From Typha latifolia (Eukaryota > Streptophyta > Magnoliopsida > Poales > Typhaceae), in assembly GCA_019914945.1 (NCBI GenBank), contig CM034110.1, positions 8,015,808-8,079,807 on the forward strand: a stretch of DNA of 64,000 bases, given 5' to 3'. Shown one piece after another: positions 62,538 to 64,000 of the stretch; position 1 is the first letter of the stretch, and the number at the start of each line of letters is the position of its first letter. A program made the position numbers and the translations under genes. The notes below the pieces were generated by a model. That model was not told the origin of the DNA. It searched no databases and saw only the letters and a program-made list of their open reading frames with translations.

Positions 62538-64000
62538 ATGAGTTGCTTTCCTTGCTTTTCGTCGGACGAGAGGAAGGGGAGAAAGAACGCCGTCGTGAAG
62601 AAGGAGTTGCCTCCGACGAAGCCTGGTGAGCTTTTGCAATCGCGCGAATATAACTTTGTTCATATCTTCAATGTGCTTGGTAGATGTTTGGATGCAGAGT
62701 TCATCTGATCAGAGTAATGCAATTCACAATTAAACTTTTAGGAATTAAGCGAATTGGGAAGATTTGGAAATAGGTGTACATTTAACTATTATAACTTGAT
62801 CAGAAATGCTGATAGTATTGCTCTATAATTTTACCTCTATTTGTCCACAATGTAACAAATCTAGGACAATGTTTGCTATACAAAATGGGGTGATAGACAT
62901 TAGGAAATATATTAGATCACAGATGAATCTTTCTTTAGAGAAATTGATGCACGTGCTGGATGGGTACTTATATTCCACCATCAACCAAATACACTTCTTA
63001 ATTTTTAACTATCTTCTGCTCCAAATAAAGCTAACTCTGTGACATATTCTGAAAAAATCGGCGCGCAGAAATTATCGGTGAGAAGACCTCCACTGAAACA
63101 ACCCAAAAAGAAGCCGCTAATGGTAATATTGCAGCACAAACATTCACATTCCGCGAACTTGCCTCTGCCACCAAGAATTTTAGACCTGACTGTCTTCTGG
63201 GGGAAGGAGGGTTTGGTAGAGTTTACAGGGGTTGCCTTGAAAAGTCTGGCCAGGTAAATGGAATCTAGGTGATCTCAATTCAAATTAGTAGTTTTAATCG
63301 AAGATTTACCGCTTTCATCGTTTTGTTTTTCCAGATTGTAGCTGTCAAGCAACTCGACAGGAATGGCTTGCAAGGCAACAGGGAATTTCTGGTGGAAGTC
63401 TTAATGCTGAGTCTTCTTCATCATCAGAATTTGGTCAATCTTATAGGATACTGTGCAGATGGTGATCAAAGACTCTTAGTATATGAGTTCATGCCTTTGG
63501 GCTCCTTGGAAGACCATTTGCTTGGTATGGTGCTTGTGATCATACTAAGAAAAATATAGTGATTACATGTTAGAATTTTCTCTACGACACTCTTCAAAAG
63601 TTTGATTTTTTTCAGACTTGCCTCCTCTACCTAGAGAATGATTAAAAACTTTGCCTTGGCAGATATCCCACCTGATCAGAAGCCTCTAAGTTGGTACACC
63701 AGAATGAAAATAGCTTATGGTGCTGCTCAAGGACTAGAGTATCTGCATGACAAGGCCAATCCACCGGTGATCTACCGCGATCTCAAATCATCTAATATCC
63801 TACTCGACGAACAGTTCAACCCAAAGCTCTCGGATTTCGGGCTCGCAAAGCTTGGTCCTATGGGTGACAAAGTTCATGTCTCCTCAAGGGTAATGGGAAC
63901 ATACGGCTACTGCGCACCTGAATATGCGAGAACAGGCCATCTTACTGTGAAGTCAGATGTCTATAGTTTCGGAGTGGTTCTGCTTGAGCTAATCACAGGG
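62538..64000 (+). CDS. Receptor-like cytoplasmic kinase VII (PBL/CDL1-like), 3' end outside window
   Basis: Ser/Thr kinase that relays signals from receptor kinases at the plasma membrane in immunity or brassinosteroid pathways (family knowledge). Exons 62538-62627, 63069-63254, 63335-63524 and 63663 to the window end give 268 codons in phase. MSCFPCFSS carries Cys3 and Cys6, likely palmitoylation sites, but no Gly2 for myristoylation. The kinase domain has the P-loop GEGGFGRV, the VAVK lysine (about residue 97), YRDLKSSN with catalytic Asp195 in the RLCK-VII 'YRD' variant, SDFGLAKLG (Asp213), then [14 protein letters not shown] and [16 protein letters not shown] at the edge. [15 protein letters not shown] and [19 protein letters not shown] are typical of the PBS1/PBL27/CDL1 group. 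Which member it is cannot be settled from the part present. Confidence 0.92.

Overview
The window is nuclear DNA from a flowering plant, most likely a monocot. The genes are spliced, with GT-AG introns (one apparent GC-AG), and lie in AT-rich DNA with many microsatellites. Their first coding exons are strongly GC-rich and Gly/Ala/Ser-rich, while later exons are AT-rich. That 5'-to-3' GC gradient is typical of monocots. The species cannot be fixed from sequence alone. No prokaryotic, organellar or viral genes were seen. All gene models were built by eye from reading frames, splice signals and remembered family sequences, with no database search.

Layout: (1) 1-1127, minus, 5' part of MCM8 (replication/recombination helicase), running off the left edge. 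(2) 2791-10371, plus, complete 17-exon UPL4-type HECT ubiquitin ligase (1519 aa). (3) About 10.9-19.9 kb, gene-poor and repeat-rich: a decayed L1-type LINE, an eight-copy diverged repeat array carrying a larger internal duplication, one orphan membrane-protein-like exon, and GA/GGGA tracts. (4) 20953-23060, minus, five-exon NF-YB transcription factor (177 aa) with an overlapping upstream ORF. (5) 23.5-28 kb, intergenic, with decayed repeats. (6) 27993-34340, minus, a 2081-aa PWWP-domain chromatin protein ending in 13 tandem copies of a 29-aa repeat. (7) 35951-45774, minus, complete 18-exon V-ATPase subunit a of the VHA-a1 type (817 aa). (8) 45.8-50.6 kb, intergenic. (9) 50669-53624, plus, ICR2-like ROP effector coiled-coil protein (565 aa). 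(10) 57022-59571, plus, IQD2-like calmodulin-binding scaffold (537/538 aa). (11) 62538 to the right edge, plus, an RLCK-VII (PBL/CDL1-like) kinase, 268 codons present.

The genes form no operon-like unit. Loose functional themes are chromatin and transcription (NF-YB, PWWP), genome maintenance (MCM8), protein turnover (UPL4), cortical cytoskeleton and ROP/calmodulin signalling (ICR, IQD), endomembrane acidification (VHA-a1) and receptor signalling (RLCK). The strongest broad observation is gene order. As far as I remember Arabidopsis loci, UPL4, a PWWP gene, IQD2 and CDL1 cluster on chromosome 5, and NF-YB8/ICR2 and NF-YB10/ICR-family are near neighbours on chromosomes 2 and 3, so this block may preserve ancestral angiosperm gene order. 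I did not find a convincing new biological system. The most distinctive features are the 13-copy repeat tail of the PWWP protein, the nested repeat array at 13.4-17.9 kb, and the NF-YB upstream ORF.
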